Assembly (NCBI GenBank): GCA_945882615.1
Contig: CAMCWK010000030.1
Location: 1-37,476, forward strand
DNA: 37,476 bases
Source of the DNA: Rhizobium sp. Q54
Lineage (GTDB): Bacteria > Pseudomonadota > Alphaproteobacteria > Micropepsales > Micropepsaceae
Direction: 5' to 3'
The translations under genes were made by a program, and so were the position numbers. Of this stretch, positions 30,696 to 37,370 are shown in pieces; the first letter of the stretch is position 1; every line of letters begins with the position of its first letter. Below the pieces are notes generated by a model, which saw only the letters and a program-made list of their open reading frames with translations, had not been told where the DNA came from and did not search any database.

Positions 30696-31745
30696 TTAGA
30701 GAGTTGGCACCGCGATAAGTTTTTCCGCCGGGAAGGCCAGCATCACGTCCTTGCCGGACGGCGCCTGGCCGCTTACCGCCACCAGCTCGGTGCGGCCGGC
30801 GATCTTCACATGAAAGTGGCTGCGTTCGCCCAGGAAAGTGGCGGTGACGATCTCCCCCGCCACGCCCTGGCCCCCCACGCGGATATGTTCGGGGCGGATG
30901 GCCAACAGAATGTGATCGCCGGCCGTGATGCTTGGGGCGACATTGGCGGATGGCAGGGTAACGATACCCAACAGACCCGCATTCACCGTCACGTTGCCAT
31001 CGCTCATTCCCTTGACCGTGGCGTGGAAGAAATTGATCTCGCCGATGAAATCGGCGACCTCGCGGCAGTTGGGGCGTTCATACAGTTCGCGGGGGGAGGC
31101 GATCTGCAAAATCCTGCCGCCGCTCATCACCGCCACCCGGTCCGACAGCGACAGGGCTTCTTCCTGGTCATGGGTCACCAGCAGGAAGGTGATGCCGACC
31201 TTGCGCTGGATGGCGCGGAGTTCGATCTGCATCGTCTCACGTAGCCGCTTGTCCAGCGCCCCCAGCGGCTCGTCCAGCAGCAGCACCTTGGGCTGGCGCA
31301 CCAGCGCGCGGGCCAGCGCCACGCGCTGACGCTGGCCGCCGGAGAGTTGATCGGCGGCGCGCCCACCCAGTCCCTCCAGTCGCACGGTGGCCAGCATGGC
31401 TTCGACCCGGCGGCGCAGTTCGTCCCCGGGCAGGCGCAGCTTGCGCAGGCCATAGGCGATATTGTCGAACACATTCAGATGCGGGAAAATCGCATAGGAC
31501 TGGAACACCATGTTGGTGGGCCGCAGGTTTGGCGGTACCGCGTTCATCACCGCGCCATCAATCGTGATCGTGCCGCTGTCGGGTGTTTCGAAACCGGCGA
31601 TCATGCGCAGCAAGGTGGTCTTGCCGCAGCCCGAGGGGCCCAGCAGGGCGAAAAAGGCGCCGCGCTCGACCGAAAGATCCACGGCATCGACGATCGCAGG
31701 CCCGCCGAACGATTTGCTGACTTTGGATACGGCCAGAAAACTCAT
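30696..31745 (-). CDS. potA: ABC transporter ATPase, spermidine/putrescine (PotA) type
   Basis: ATP-binding subunit of a polyamine-type importer, 349 residues. Walker A GPSGCGKTT (36-44), Q loop NMVFQSYAIFPHLNVFDNIAYGL, signature LSGGQRQRVALARAL (134-148), Walker B LLLDEP (D158) and switch His in LLVTHDQEEAL. The C-terminal TOBE domain (from about 240; HILLAIRPEHIRV) is typical of PotA/CysA-like subunits. ATG at 31745 is the third of three chained start codons produced by a 14-bp duplication; see the repeat at 31743-31773. The potA name rests on the PotB/PotC-like partners; other substrates such as putrescine-like amines cannot be excluded. Confidence 0.88.
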   Translation of the reverse strand: MSFLAVSKVSKSFGGPAIVDAVDLSVERGAFFALLGPSGCGKTTLLRMIAGFETPDSGTITIDGAVMNAVPPNLRPTNMVFQSYAIFPHLNVFDNIAYGLRKLRLPGDELRRRVEAMLATVRLEGLGGRAADQLSGGQRQRVALARALVRQPKVLLLDEPLGALDKRLRETMQIELRAIQRKVGITFLLVTHDQEEALSLSDRVAVMSGGRILQIASPRELYERPNCREVADFIGEINFFHATVKGMSDGNVTVNAGLLGIVTLPSANVAPSITAGDHILLAIRPEHIRVGGQGVAGEIVTATFLGERSHFHVKIAGRTELVAVSGQAPSGKDVMLAFPAEKLIAVPTL

Positions 31746-31773
31746 TGGAGAAAACTCATTGGAGAAAACCCAT
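31743..31773 (-). repeat. 14-bp tandem duplication of the potA start region
   Basis: On the minus strand ATG occurs at 31773, 31759 and 31745 in near-identical 14-base units (ATGGGTTTTCTCCA, ATGAGTTTTCTCCA, then ATGAGTTTTCTGG of potA). The first ATG overlaps the potC stop as TAATG and encodes MGFLQ, stopping in TGA that overlaps the second ATG; the second encodes MSFLQ and stops in TGA overlapping the potA ATG. Confidence 0.8.
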
Positions 31774-32561
31774 TACGCACCCACCATCGGTTTCTTGACA
31801 CCCTGATTGCGAAGCTTCTCCGCCAGCACCACCAGCACCACCGACACCGCCAGGATGATGGTGCCCAGCGCCAGCACCATCGGCAGACGGGCGGGAAAAC
31901 GCAGCTGGCTCCAGATATAGACCGGCAGGGTGGCCTCGGTGCCGGAAAGGAAATAGGCCACCAGGAATTCGTCGAACGAGGTGATGAAGGTCAGCAGCAG
32001 GCTGGCGACGATACCCGGCAGCATCAGCGGGCAGGTGACGCGCCAGAAGGTCATCCAGCCATCCTCGCCCAGATCGGCGGATGCTTCTTCCAGGTTGCGG
32101 TCGAAGCCTTCAAAGCGTGCGATCAGCACCGCCAGGGAGAACGGTACGCAGATCAGCAAATGCCCCAGCATCACAGCGACGAGGGACAAAGGCAGCCCCA
32201 TCGTTCCCACCAGCAACAGCAGCGAAATGCCCAATACGATGTCGGGAATGAACAGCGGCAGCGAGATCAGCCCCAGCGCCGCATTGCGCCCCTTGAGCCG
32301 GTAGCGTGTCACCGCCTTGGCCGCCAACAGGCCCAGCAGGGTGGAGAGCAGGGCGGCGGCGATGCCGACCCTCAGGCTGTTGACCAGGGCCTGTTGCAGG
32401 GCGCTGTCGGCGAGGGCTCCATACCAGCGGGTGGTGAAACCGGTGAGCGGAAAGGCGATGAAGGCGGAATTGTTGAAGGAAAAAAGCGGCAGCACCAGCA
32501 CCGGCAGATAGAGAAACGCCAGATAGAAGCAGGCATAGACCAGAAGGGTCCTGTTCTTCAT
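31773..32561 (-). CDS. potC: ABC transporter permease, PotC type
   Basis: Second inner-membrane permease of the polyamine-type importer, 262 residues with about six hydrophobic segments. The N-terminus (LLVYACFYLAFLYLPVLVLPLFSFNNS) and the segment FTTRWYGALADSALQQALVNSLRVG are typical for PotC; the EAA loop is LEEASADLGEDGWMTFWRVTCPLMLPG; SFDEFLVAYFLSG follows, the conserved PotC hallmark. The frame is open upstream, but the ATG at 32561 overlaps the PotB stop as ATGA and opens the first helix. The stop overlaps the first of the chained mini-ORFs before potA. Confidence 0.88.
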   Translation of the reverse strand: MKNRTLLVYACFYLAFLYLPVLVLPLFSFNNSAFIAFPLTGFTTRWYGALADSALQQALVNSLRVGIAAALLSTLLGLLAAKAVTRYRLKGRNAALGLISLPLFIPDIVLGISLLLLVGTMGLPLSLVAVMLGHLLICVPFSLAVLIARFEGFDRNLEEASADLGEDGWMTFWRVTCPLMLPGIVASLLLTFITSFDEFLVAYFLSGTEATLPVYIWSQLRFPARLPMVLALGTIILAVSVVLVVLAEKLRNQGVKKPMVGA

Positions 32562-33418
32562 CGCACGGCTTTCGTGGCGGCGCGCGCGGCCGCCACAAAC
32601 AGGCCCGCGATCACCGCCACCATCATCATGCTGACCAGCGCCAGCGCCGCGCCCAGCGGCCAGTTGCCCACCTGGGTGAACTGCATTTCGATGATATTGG
32701 CGATCATTGCGCCCGCCGGTCCTCCCACCAGTTCCGGGGTGACGAAGTCGCCGGTGGTGGGCACGAAGATCAGGATGGCGGCGCCGATCACCCCGGGCAT
32801 GGAGAGTGGCAGGGTGATACGCAGGAAACGGCGCAGCTTGCCGTCTCCCAGGTCGCTGGCGGCTTCCAGCAGCGACCGGTCGATCTTTTCCAGGCTGACA
32901 TAGATCGGAAGGATGGCGAAGGCGGCCCAGGCATGGGCCAGCGTCACCACCACGGAAAAAGGATTGTAGAGCAAAAAGCTCAGTGGCTGGTCGATCAGCC
33001 CCAGGCCCAGCAGTCCGGAATTGATCACCCCGCCATAGCCCAGAATGATTTTCCAGGCGAAGACCCGAAGCAGGTAGGAGGTCCAGAAGGGAATGGTCAG
33101 AAGGATCAGCCAGAGGAATTTGCGCCTGGCATGGAAGGCGACGAAATAGGCCATGGGGTAGGCGAGGGCGACGGTCACCAAAGTCACCGCTGCGGCGACC
33201 AGCACCGAGCGCCCAAACAGGATGCGGTAGCTTTCCCGCCCCAGCACATCGCCATATTGGGACAGGGTCCAGCCGGCCTCGAAACCGATTCCGGACTGGC
33301 TTTTCAGGCTGGCCACCAGCAGCAGGGCCAGGGGTGCGGCCAGCGTCAGCCCGACCACCGCAAGGGTGGGAGCGATCAGGGCATAGCCATGCCGCAAGTT
33401 CCGCCCGCCGTCCGCCAC
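32558..33418 (-). CDS. potB: ABC transporter permease, PotB type
   Basis: First inner-membrane permease of the importer, 286 residues with about six hydrophobic segments. PotB-like marks are IPFWTSYLLRVFAWKIILGYGGVINSGL and the EAA loop LLEAASDLGDGKLRRFLRITLPLSMPG, followed by FVPTTGDFVTPELVGG. The start is GTG at 33418 with an AAGGGGG ribosome site about 5 bases upstream. It is the first gene of a potB-potC-potA operon. The periplasmic binding protein (PotD) that normally belongs to the operon is not adjacent. The operon starts only 155 bases from the tRNA-Gly gene on the other strand. Confidence 0.87.
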   Translation of the reverse strand: MADGGRNLRHGYALIAPTLAVVGLTLAAPLALLLVASLKSQSGIGFEAGWTLSQYGDVLGRESYRILFGRSVLVAAAVTLVTVALAYPMAYFVAFHARRKFLWLILLTIPFWTSYLLRVFAWKIILGYGGVINSGLLGLGLIDQPLSFLLYNPFSVVVTLAHAWAAFAILPIYVSLEKIDRSLLEAASDLGDGKLRRFLRITLPLSMPGVIGAAILIFVPTTGDFVTPELVGGPAGAMIANIIEMQFTQVGNWPLGAALALVSMMMVAVIAGLFVAAARAATKAVR

Positions 33419-33529
33419 TTCGCCCCCTTTGCCGTCCCGCGTATGATTTGGCGAAATTAACCCCTTCGGCGCAACCCAAGGCCCGGAGATTGTTAGGGGA
33501 ATGCTGGGGGCCCCGGCCTCAATCCCCGC

Positions 33530-33558
33530 TTGAATAGCCGGGGGCGATCAGCCATAAC
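33530..33558 (+). promoter_or_regulatory. Possible sigma-70-type promoter of the tRNA-Gly gene
   Basis: TTGAAT (33530-33535), 17-base spacer, CATAAC (33553-33558), 15 bases before the tRNA. The spacer is optimal; the -10 is imperfect. A CCCCGGC (33511-33517) / GCCGGGG (33537-33543) inverted repeat overlaps the region. Confidence 0.4.
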
Positions 33559-33573
33559 CCGCCGTCTTGGAGT

Positions 33574-33648
33574 GCGGGCGTAGCTCAGGGGTAGAGCATA
33601 ACCTTGCCAAGGTTAGGGTCGACGGTTCGAATCCGTTCGCCCGCTCCA
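33574..33648 (+). tRNA. tRNA-Gly (anticodon GCC)
   Basis: Complete cloverleaf of 75 bases with encoded CCA. Acceptor stem GCGGGCG (33574-33580) pairs with CGCCCGC (33638-33644); discriminator T33645, CCA 33646-33648. Anticodon stem TAACC/GGTTA encloses the loop TTGCCAA with anticodon GCC at 33606-33608. The T arm contains GGTTCGAATCC. An integrase gene starts 103 bases downstream, so its 3' part is the likely attachment site of the integrative element. Confidence 0.96.
33624..33648 (+). other. Putative left attachment site (3' end of tRNA-Gly)
   Basis: Tyrosine integrases commonly use the T arm and 3' end of a tRNA as core. This segment, from the T arm to CCA, is the only conserved-sequence candidate at the point where base composition changes. 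The exact core and the matching right copy are not in the window, so the limits are approximate. Confidence 0.4.
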
Positions 33649-33655
33649 ATTACTC

Positions 33656-33690
33656 AAATAAATCAATGGTTTAACGACATTGGTTTATTT
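33656..33690. repeat. Imperfect inverted repeat between tRNA and integrase
   Basis: AAATAAATCAATG (33656-33668) and CATTGGTTTATTT (33678-33690), 12 of 13 pairs, 9-base spacer. It may terminate the tRNA transcript (T-rich right arm, TTTATTTTATTT) or be part of the attachment site. Confidence 0.6.
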
Positions 33691-33709
33691 TATTTCCCCG
33701 AAAAGGCTA

Positions 33710-33740
33710 TAAACGGATCGTAAACGGATTTTTCCGTTTA
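33710..33740. promoter_or_regulatory. Repeated TAAACGG sites upstream of the integrase
   Basis: TAAACGGAT occurs at 33710-33718 and 33721-33729, and the inverse CCGTTTA at 33734-33740, so that TAAACGG-ATTTTT-CCGTTTA forms a perfect palindrome preceded by a direct copy 11 bases away. The array ends 11 bases before the integrase ATG. Likely binding sites for the integrase arm domain, an excisionase or an autoregulator. Confidence 0.5.
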
Positions 33741-33751
33741 GGGGGTCGGAT

Positions 33752-35059
33752 ATGGCTGTCGGAGACCAAGCTCTAAAAGCCCCCAAAAGACGGGCTAAAT
33801 CCCAGGTCCTAGACAGCAAGACCTTCCGGGACGGAGCGATCTACCTCTACCGTCGATCCGACTATGCGAAGCCCACCTGGTTCATCCGGCTGAAGATACC
33901 TGGGGCCAAGGGCTATGTCTGGAAGACCAGCAAGACCACCGACGAACACGCGGCCTACAAAGTAGCCGACGATCTCTACAACAAGTCCCTCGTCAAGGTT
34001 CTGAGTGGCGGGAAGCTGGGCTCGAAGCGGATCAGTGATGGGCTCAAGGCTTACATCAGGCGATATGAACCCGAGCAGAGCCGCCTCTCCATCAAATACA
34101 AAATACTCTTAGCCGAAAGATTGATACCCATCTTTCAGGGCAAGACCTTTGAAGACCTCGATACTGCTTTGATCTCTAAAATGGTCACTGAGTTGAATCG
34201 ACAGTCTGTGAAGGAGAAGCTATCAGCCAACACCATCAAACGCGTCTTTGCTGACTTCAAACAATTTCTGAATTGGTTTGTTGAGGAAGGGTATCTGCCG
34301 AAGGTTCCAGCCTTTCCTAAAATCGCGTCAGATCAATCGCGCCGCCCGCATTTTGACGTAGCTGATTACAGAAAGCTGACTCGGTATTTACGAGAGCATT
34401 TGAAGGACAGCCACAAGTCGGTACTAAGAGACCGAACCCTTTTGGTGAACTACGTTCTGATCCTAGCGAACACTGGCATTCGCGTGGGCGAAGCCAGGAC
34501 ATTGAAATGGCGTGACCTAAGGCCGTTACAGAGCGTCGAAGATCCGACCGTTATAAACCTAGCACTTACAGTCAAAGGTAAGACTGGTATGCGGGAGGTA
34601 GTGGCGGGAAAAGCAGATGTGAAGGGTTACTTTGGCCGTATCCTTGAATTGAGGAAATTGGATTTAGAAAATCCAAAATCTGATATCTACGAATTGAACG
34701 AGGTCCCGCCCGAGAGCTATGTGTTTTGTGGGATCAACGGAAAGCCCATCGCATCCTTCAAGAAATCATTCGCTACACTATTGACGGAAGCCAAGGTCTT
34801 GAAGGACAGCTATGGACAAAGGCGTTCAATCTATTCGCTACGTCATACCTATGCGACTGCCCGATTGCAGGAAGGCGTCAATCAATACATTCTCGCCAAG
34901 AATATGGGGACCTCAGTAGCAATGCTGGAAGCATTCTATGGACACACAAGCAATGTAACTTCTGTGGACGAACTCACGAAGTACACCTCTCGGAAAAAAG
35001 CGACCGGCAGAGAAAAAGCAGTGGCAGCATTTTATTGGCTCACGAAGGGAAACGACTAG
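33752..35059 (+). CDS. Tyrosine site-specific recombinase (integrase)
   Basis: Catalyses integration and excision of the element. The 435-residue protein has a basic N-terminal part (possible arm-binding domain, 1-95), a SAM-like core-binding domain (about 95-190, with KRVFADFKQFLNWFVEEGYL), and a catalytic domain with Arg244 (NTGIRVGEART), a beta-hairpin lysine (Lys275 or Lys277, TVKGKTGMRE), Arg364 in YSLRHTYATARL and the nucleophile Tyr396 in EAFYGHTS. The two histidines of the classic R-K-H-R-H-Y set appear replaced: Tyr361 for the first and a Thr in NMGTS for the second, a pattern I recall from a proteobacterial integrase subgroup. AGGGGG ribosome site 7 bases before the ATG. Codon use is AT-richer than upstream genes. 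Confidence 0.93.
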   Translation: MAVGDQALKAPKRRAKSQVLDSKTFRDGAIYLYRRSDYAKPTWFIRLKIPGAKGYVWKTSKTTDEHAAYKVADDLYNKSLVKVLSGGKLGSKRISDGLKAYIRRYEPEQSRLSIKYKILLAERLIPIFQGKTFEDLDTALISKMVTELNRQSVKEKLSANTIKRVFADFKQFLNWFVEEGYLPKVPAFPKIASDQSRRPHFDVADYRKLTRYLREHLKDSHKSVLRDRTLLVNYVLILANTGIRVGEARTLKWRDLRPLQSVEDPTVINLALTVKGKTGMREVVAGKADVKGYFGRILELRKLDLENPKSDIYELNEVPPESYVFCGINGKPIASFKKSFATLLTEAKVLKDSYGQRRSIYSLRHTYATARLQEGVNQYILAKNMGTSVAMLEAFYGHTSNVTSVDELTKYTSRKKATGREKAVAAFYWLTKGND

Positions 35060-35125
35060 CGTTTAGTTTCAATGATACCGTTGAACTGATTTCATAGGGT
35101 TTTCTGACAATTCTAGAGGCCAGAT

Positions 35126-35791
35126 ATGTTTAGAATCTTTTCAAGAATGCGAGAGTTTAGTCTCGACCCTGAAAGAATTATTCGAGACATTAACAATGCT
35201 AGGCGAAAGAAATTTGAGGCGTCTCTACCAAAAGGAGAGACCTATGAAAGTGCGAAAGCTAAAGTAACAGAGGAACTGAGCGTATTTTTGAACTTTCTCA
35301 TCACCTATGTTGGATACTTGGTAGAAAGTGAAACGCCCACAAGAGAAATAATTGCTGGCCTTAAATCTAGTACCAAGCAAAATATTATTGATGACGTACT
35401 TCTGAGAGAGTTGTGGATTTTGCGGTATGCAGCAGCGCATATCTGGTTCATCAATTTCGATAACCCCAAAGATCAGAACTCGCTAGAAGTAGATATTCTA
35501 CTTGTCCGGAAAGCATTTCGGTTTGTTCTAGAAAAAAATAACAAAATTGATCATTTGCCTTGGCTCGAAGCAGGGCTGATCGAATACCTTGGTAGCGACG
35601 AAATAGTATTTCGGGACTTGAATAAGGTAAAAGCGCTATTTGCGGACAGGCTTGCCCAAAAAATGGGACGCATAGCCTTTGATGCCACTGAAGGAAGGCT
35701 CGCGGGCAAATTACACGATTCTGTAGTAGCTTTAGTAATGGCGACGGTCAAAGAAGACCACAAAGTCTTTCATTCGGGCGGTGAAATCTAA
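35126..35791 (+). CDS. Hypothetical island protein, 221 residues
   Basis: I do not recognise a family. The protein is soluble and helical, without signal peptide. Visible stretches are a charged N-terminus (MFRIFSRMREFSLDPERIIRDINNARRKKFEASLPKGE), a more hydrophobic segment VFLNFLITYVGYLVESETPTREIIAGL (about 52-77) that could be a buried helix, and LLRELWILRYAAAHIWFINFDN (about 91-112), reminiscent of the all-helical unannotated proteins common in mobile elements. No catalytic motif. It lies 66 bases after the integrase in the same direction and is clearly AT-rich, consistent with cargo of the element. No strong ribosome site (AGAGG about 11 bases upstream of the ATG). Confidence 0.65.
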   Translation: MFRIFSRMREFSLDPERIIRDINNARRKKFEASLPKGETYESAKAKVTEELSVFLNFLITYVGYLVESETPTREIIAGLKSSTKQNIIDDVLLRELWILRYAAAHIWFINFDNPKDQNSLEVDILLVRKAFRFVLEKNNKIDHLPWLEAGLIEYLGSDEIVFRDLNKVKALFADRLAQKMGRIAFDATEGRLAGKLHDSVVALVMATVKEDHKVFHSGGEI

Positions 35792-35845
35792 ATGTTCACT
35801 CCGCTGGTCAAGACTTCCAGCAATACGGATAGGTATCTGTCGTAG

Positions 35846-36841
35846 ATGGGGGCGCTGATGTCGAAGCTAAAAATAATTGCGCTACTAACCGCAATATTCG
35901 TTTCGAGTTGCGGGCGGGCTGACGTTAGCGGCGAGTATCTGGCGAGGTTCACCAACGGTATCTATCATCTTCAGCTTCTCAAAACGTCTGATGACAAGCT
36001 TACGGGGCAGCTAGATACCATCGTCCGCGATAAAGATAACAAACTCACCTATTTGAGCTTCACGGCTTCTGGCGTTGCAGATGGAAGAAGTGTGAGCTTG
36101 ACGTTTTCTACGCCCGGAATTCTGTCATCTCACCTGTCCGCATCCGGGGCACTAGATGGAAGCGCTTTGTCGTTGACAGGAAACCTAAATCCCAACTTGA
36201 TCAGCACTGTCGTCTTCAATCGCGTCGCTCGAGAAAAATACAAGACTGACGTAGACGCGTTTCTCAAAGAGACAGAAAGTCTAATTGCGCAGAAGTTGAC
36301 CGACGAGATGAAACAAGAAGCCATACAGGCACAAGGACGTTTCGTCTTTACGGTCGATCGCCTCATTGCCTCTGCTCAGAAATTCACCGCGGAAGCTGCT
36401 CCTCACCTTGATAAATGGCCATTAGCTGAGGACAGGTTTCGGTCAATCACCACTCAGATGTCCGCCAATCTAGGGCGCCAGAAGTCACTAGATAGAGATC
36501 GCTTCGCTGTGCAGAGGGGGCAGATCAATGTTGCTATCAACCAAGCGGCGCTAGTCAGCGAGCAAGCTCATAGCGAGGTTGAGAAGCTCCAGTCGACATT
36601 TGACGCCAACGTAACGCCCTTAAATACACGAATTTCAAACACACTCAGGGCTTGCAGATCTCTTGGAGAAGCAAGCACATTCAACGTAAAGACCGCGTGT
36701 TCTCGATTAGACGACACTGCTCTAAAATTTGACGAAACATACCGAGCCATAAGCCGAGGGCTAGCGCGTATGGAAACGGTCTACCAGGAAGAAAAACGCA
36801 AACAGGACAGCGTTGTGAGGGAATCAGATAATGCTAACTGA
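35846..36841 (+). CDS. Predicted lipoprotein with coiled-coil-like C-terminal half
   Basis: Probably an exported lipoprotein of 331 residues (327 if ATG at 35858 is used). The signal segment LKIIALLTAIFVSSCGR contains a lipobox, VSSC, with the acylated cysteine at residue 22. Residues about 25-125 form beta strands (SGEYLARFTNGIYHLQLLKTSDDKLTGQL, GVADGRSVSLTFSTPGILSSHLSASGALDGSALSLTGNL), like a lipocalin-type or beta-sandwich module. From about 130 onwards the protein is helical with charged heptad-like stretches (KYKTDVDAFLKETESLIAQKL, QAHSEVEKLQSTFDANV), probably coiled coil. Cys269 and Cys285 could form a disulfide. No family recognised. It is convergent with the remnant gene that follows. 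Confidence 0.68.
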   Translation: MGALMSKLKIIALLTAIFVSSCGRADVSGEYLARFTNGIYHLQLLKTSDDKLTGQLDTIVRDKDNKLTYLSFTASGVADGRSVSLTFSTPGILSSHLSASGALDGSALSLTGNLNPNLISTVVFNRVAREKYKTDVDAFLKETESLIAQKLTDEMKQEAIQAQGRFVFTVDRLIASAQKFTAEAAPHLDKWPLAEDRFRSITTQMSANLGRQKSLDRDRFAVQRGQINVAINQAALVSEQAHSEVEKLQSTFDANVTPLNTRISNTLRACRSLGEASTFNVKTACSRLDDTALKFDETYRAISRGLARMETVYQEEKRKQDSVVRESDNAN

Positions 36842-36867
36842 GCAGACTGCTTGCTCAATCTCGGTCC

Positions 36868-37305
36868 TCACTGTGTTCGGCATTCATCCTGCCACTCGTT
36901 GGTCATATCGTGGCTGATAGCAGCGTCTTCACCCTTCTCCTGCCTAAAGGCATCCATTTTCTTGACCAAACAAGCATCGATGTCCGTCTGGGATAAATTG
37001 GCGGCTGTTTGGTTTTTTTCGCTCGGATCAGGCTCGGGCTTTTGCTCTACCGGCGCTGGTTTCGCTACCGCGAAGAATTCTTTGCAAGAATTCAGTACGC
37101 GCTGGGGTTCGGCCGCACTGTAATCAACAACAAAGGTTGGTGATCCGGAGCCTAACTCAGGATTTACGACAAATGTCTTCGATATCCCCATTGCCTCAAG
37201 GCTCTTGTCAGACAAGCAACTATGACCTCTCCCCGCCAAATTCTCGGCTCCCATCTGAATTGCAAGAGCGAGCCCCAAGAACTGATTTCCCCCAACTTCT
37301 TTGGA
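36868..37305 (-). pseudogene. 3' remnant of an unknown secreted-type gene, cut by an IS3-family element
   Basis: The minus-strand frame continues to 37440, but upstream of about 37306 it is read through the left end of an IS element, whose orfA lies on the opposite strand from 37371. Only the part from about SSKEVGGNQFLGLALAIQMG onwards belongs to the original gene; its 5' end, including any signal peptide, is missing. The remaining protein has a Pro/Lys/Glu linker (AKPAPVEQKPEPDPSEKNQ) and a C-terminal module with two cysteines (DIDACLVKKMDAFRQEKGED ... EWQDEC) typical in look for periplasmic domains. No function recognised. Confidence 0.6.
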
Positions 37306-37328
37306 TGACCTGCCCGGCTCTTTTTGTA

Positions 37329-37356
37329 CCAAGCGAATTGATAGAAATTGGCTTGG
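37329..37356. repeat. Hairpin ahead of the IS orfA
   Basis: CCAAGCGAATT (37329-37339), 6-base loop, AATTGGCTTGG (37346-37356): 10 of 11 pairs, 14 bases before the orfA ATG and next to its ribosome site. It could damp translation of transcripts entering from outside the IS; this is inference. Confidence 0.55.
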
Positions 37357-37370
37357 AAAGGAGCTTGGAG

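Noticed and set aside
31347..32903. Plus-strand 518-codon frame opposite the pot genes
   Set aside because: Gln/His/Arg-rich mirror frame of potA, potC and potB.
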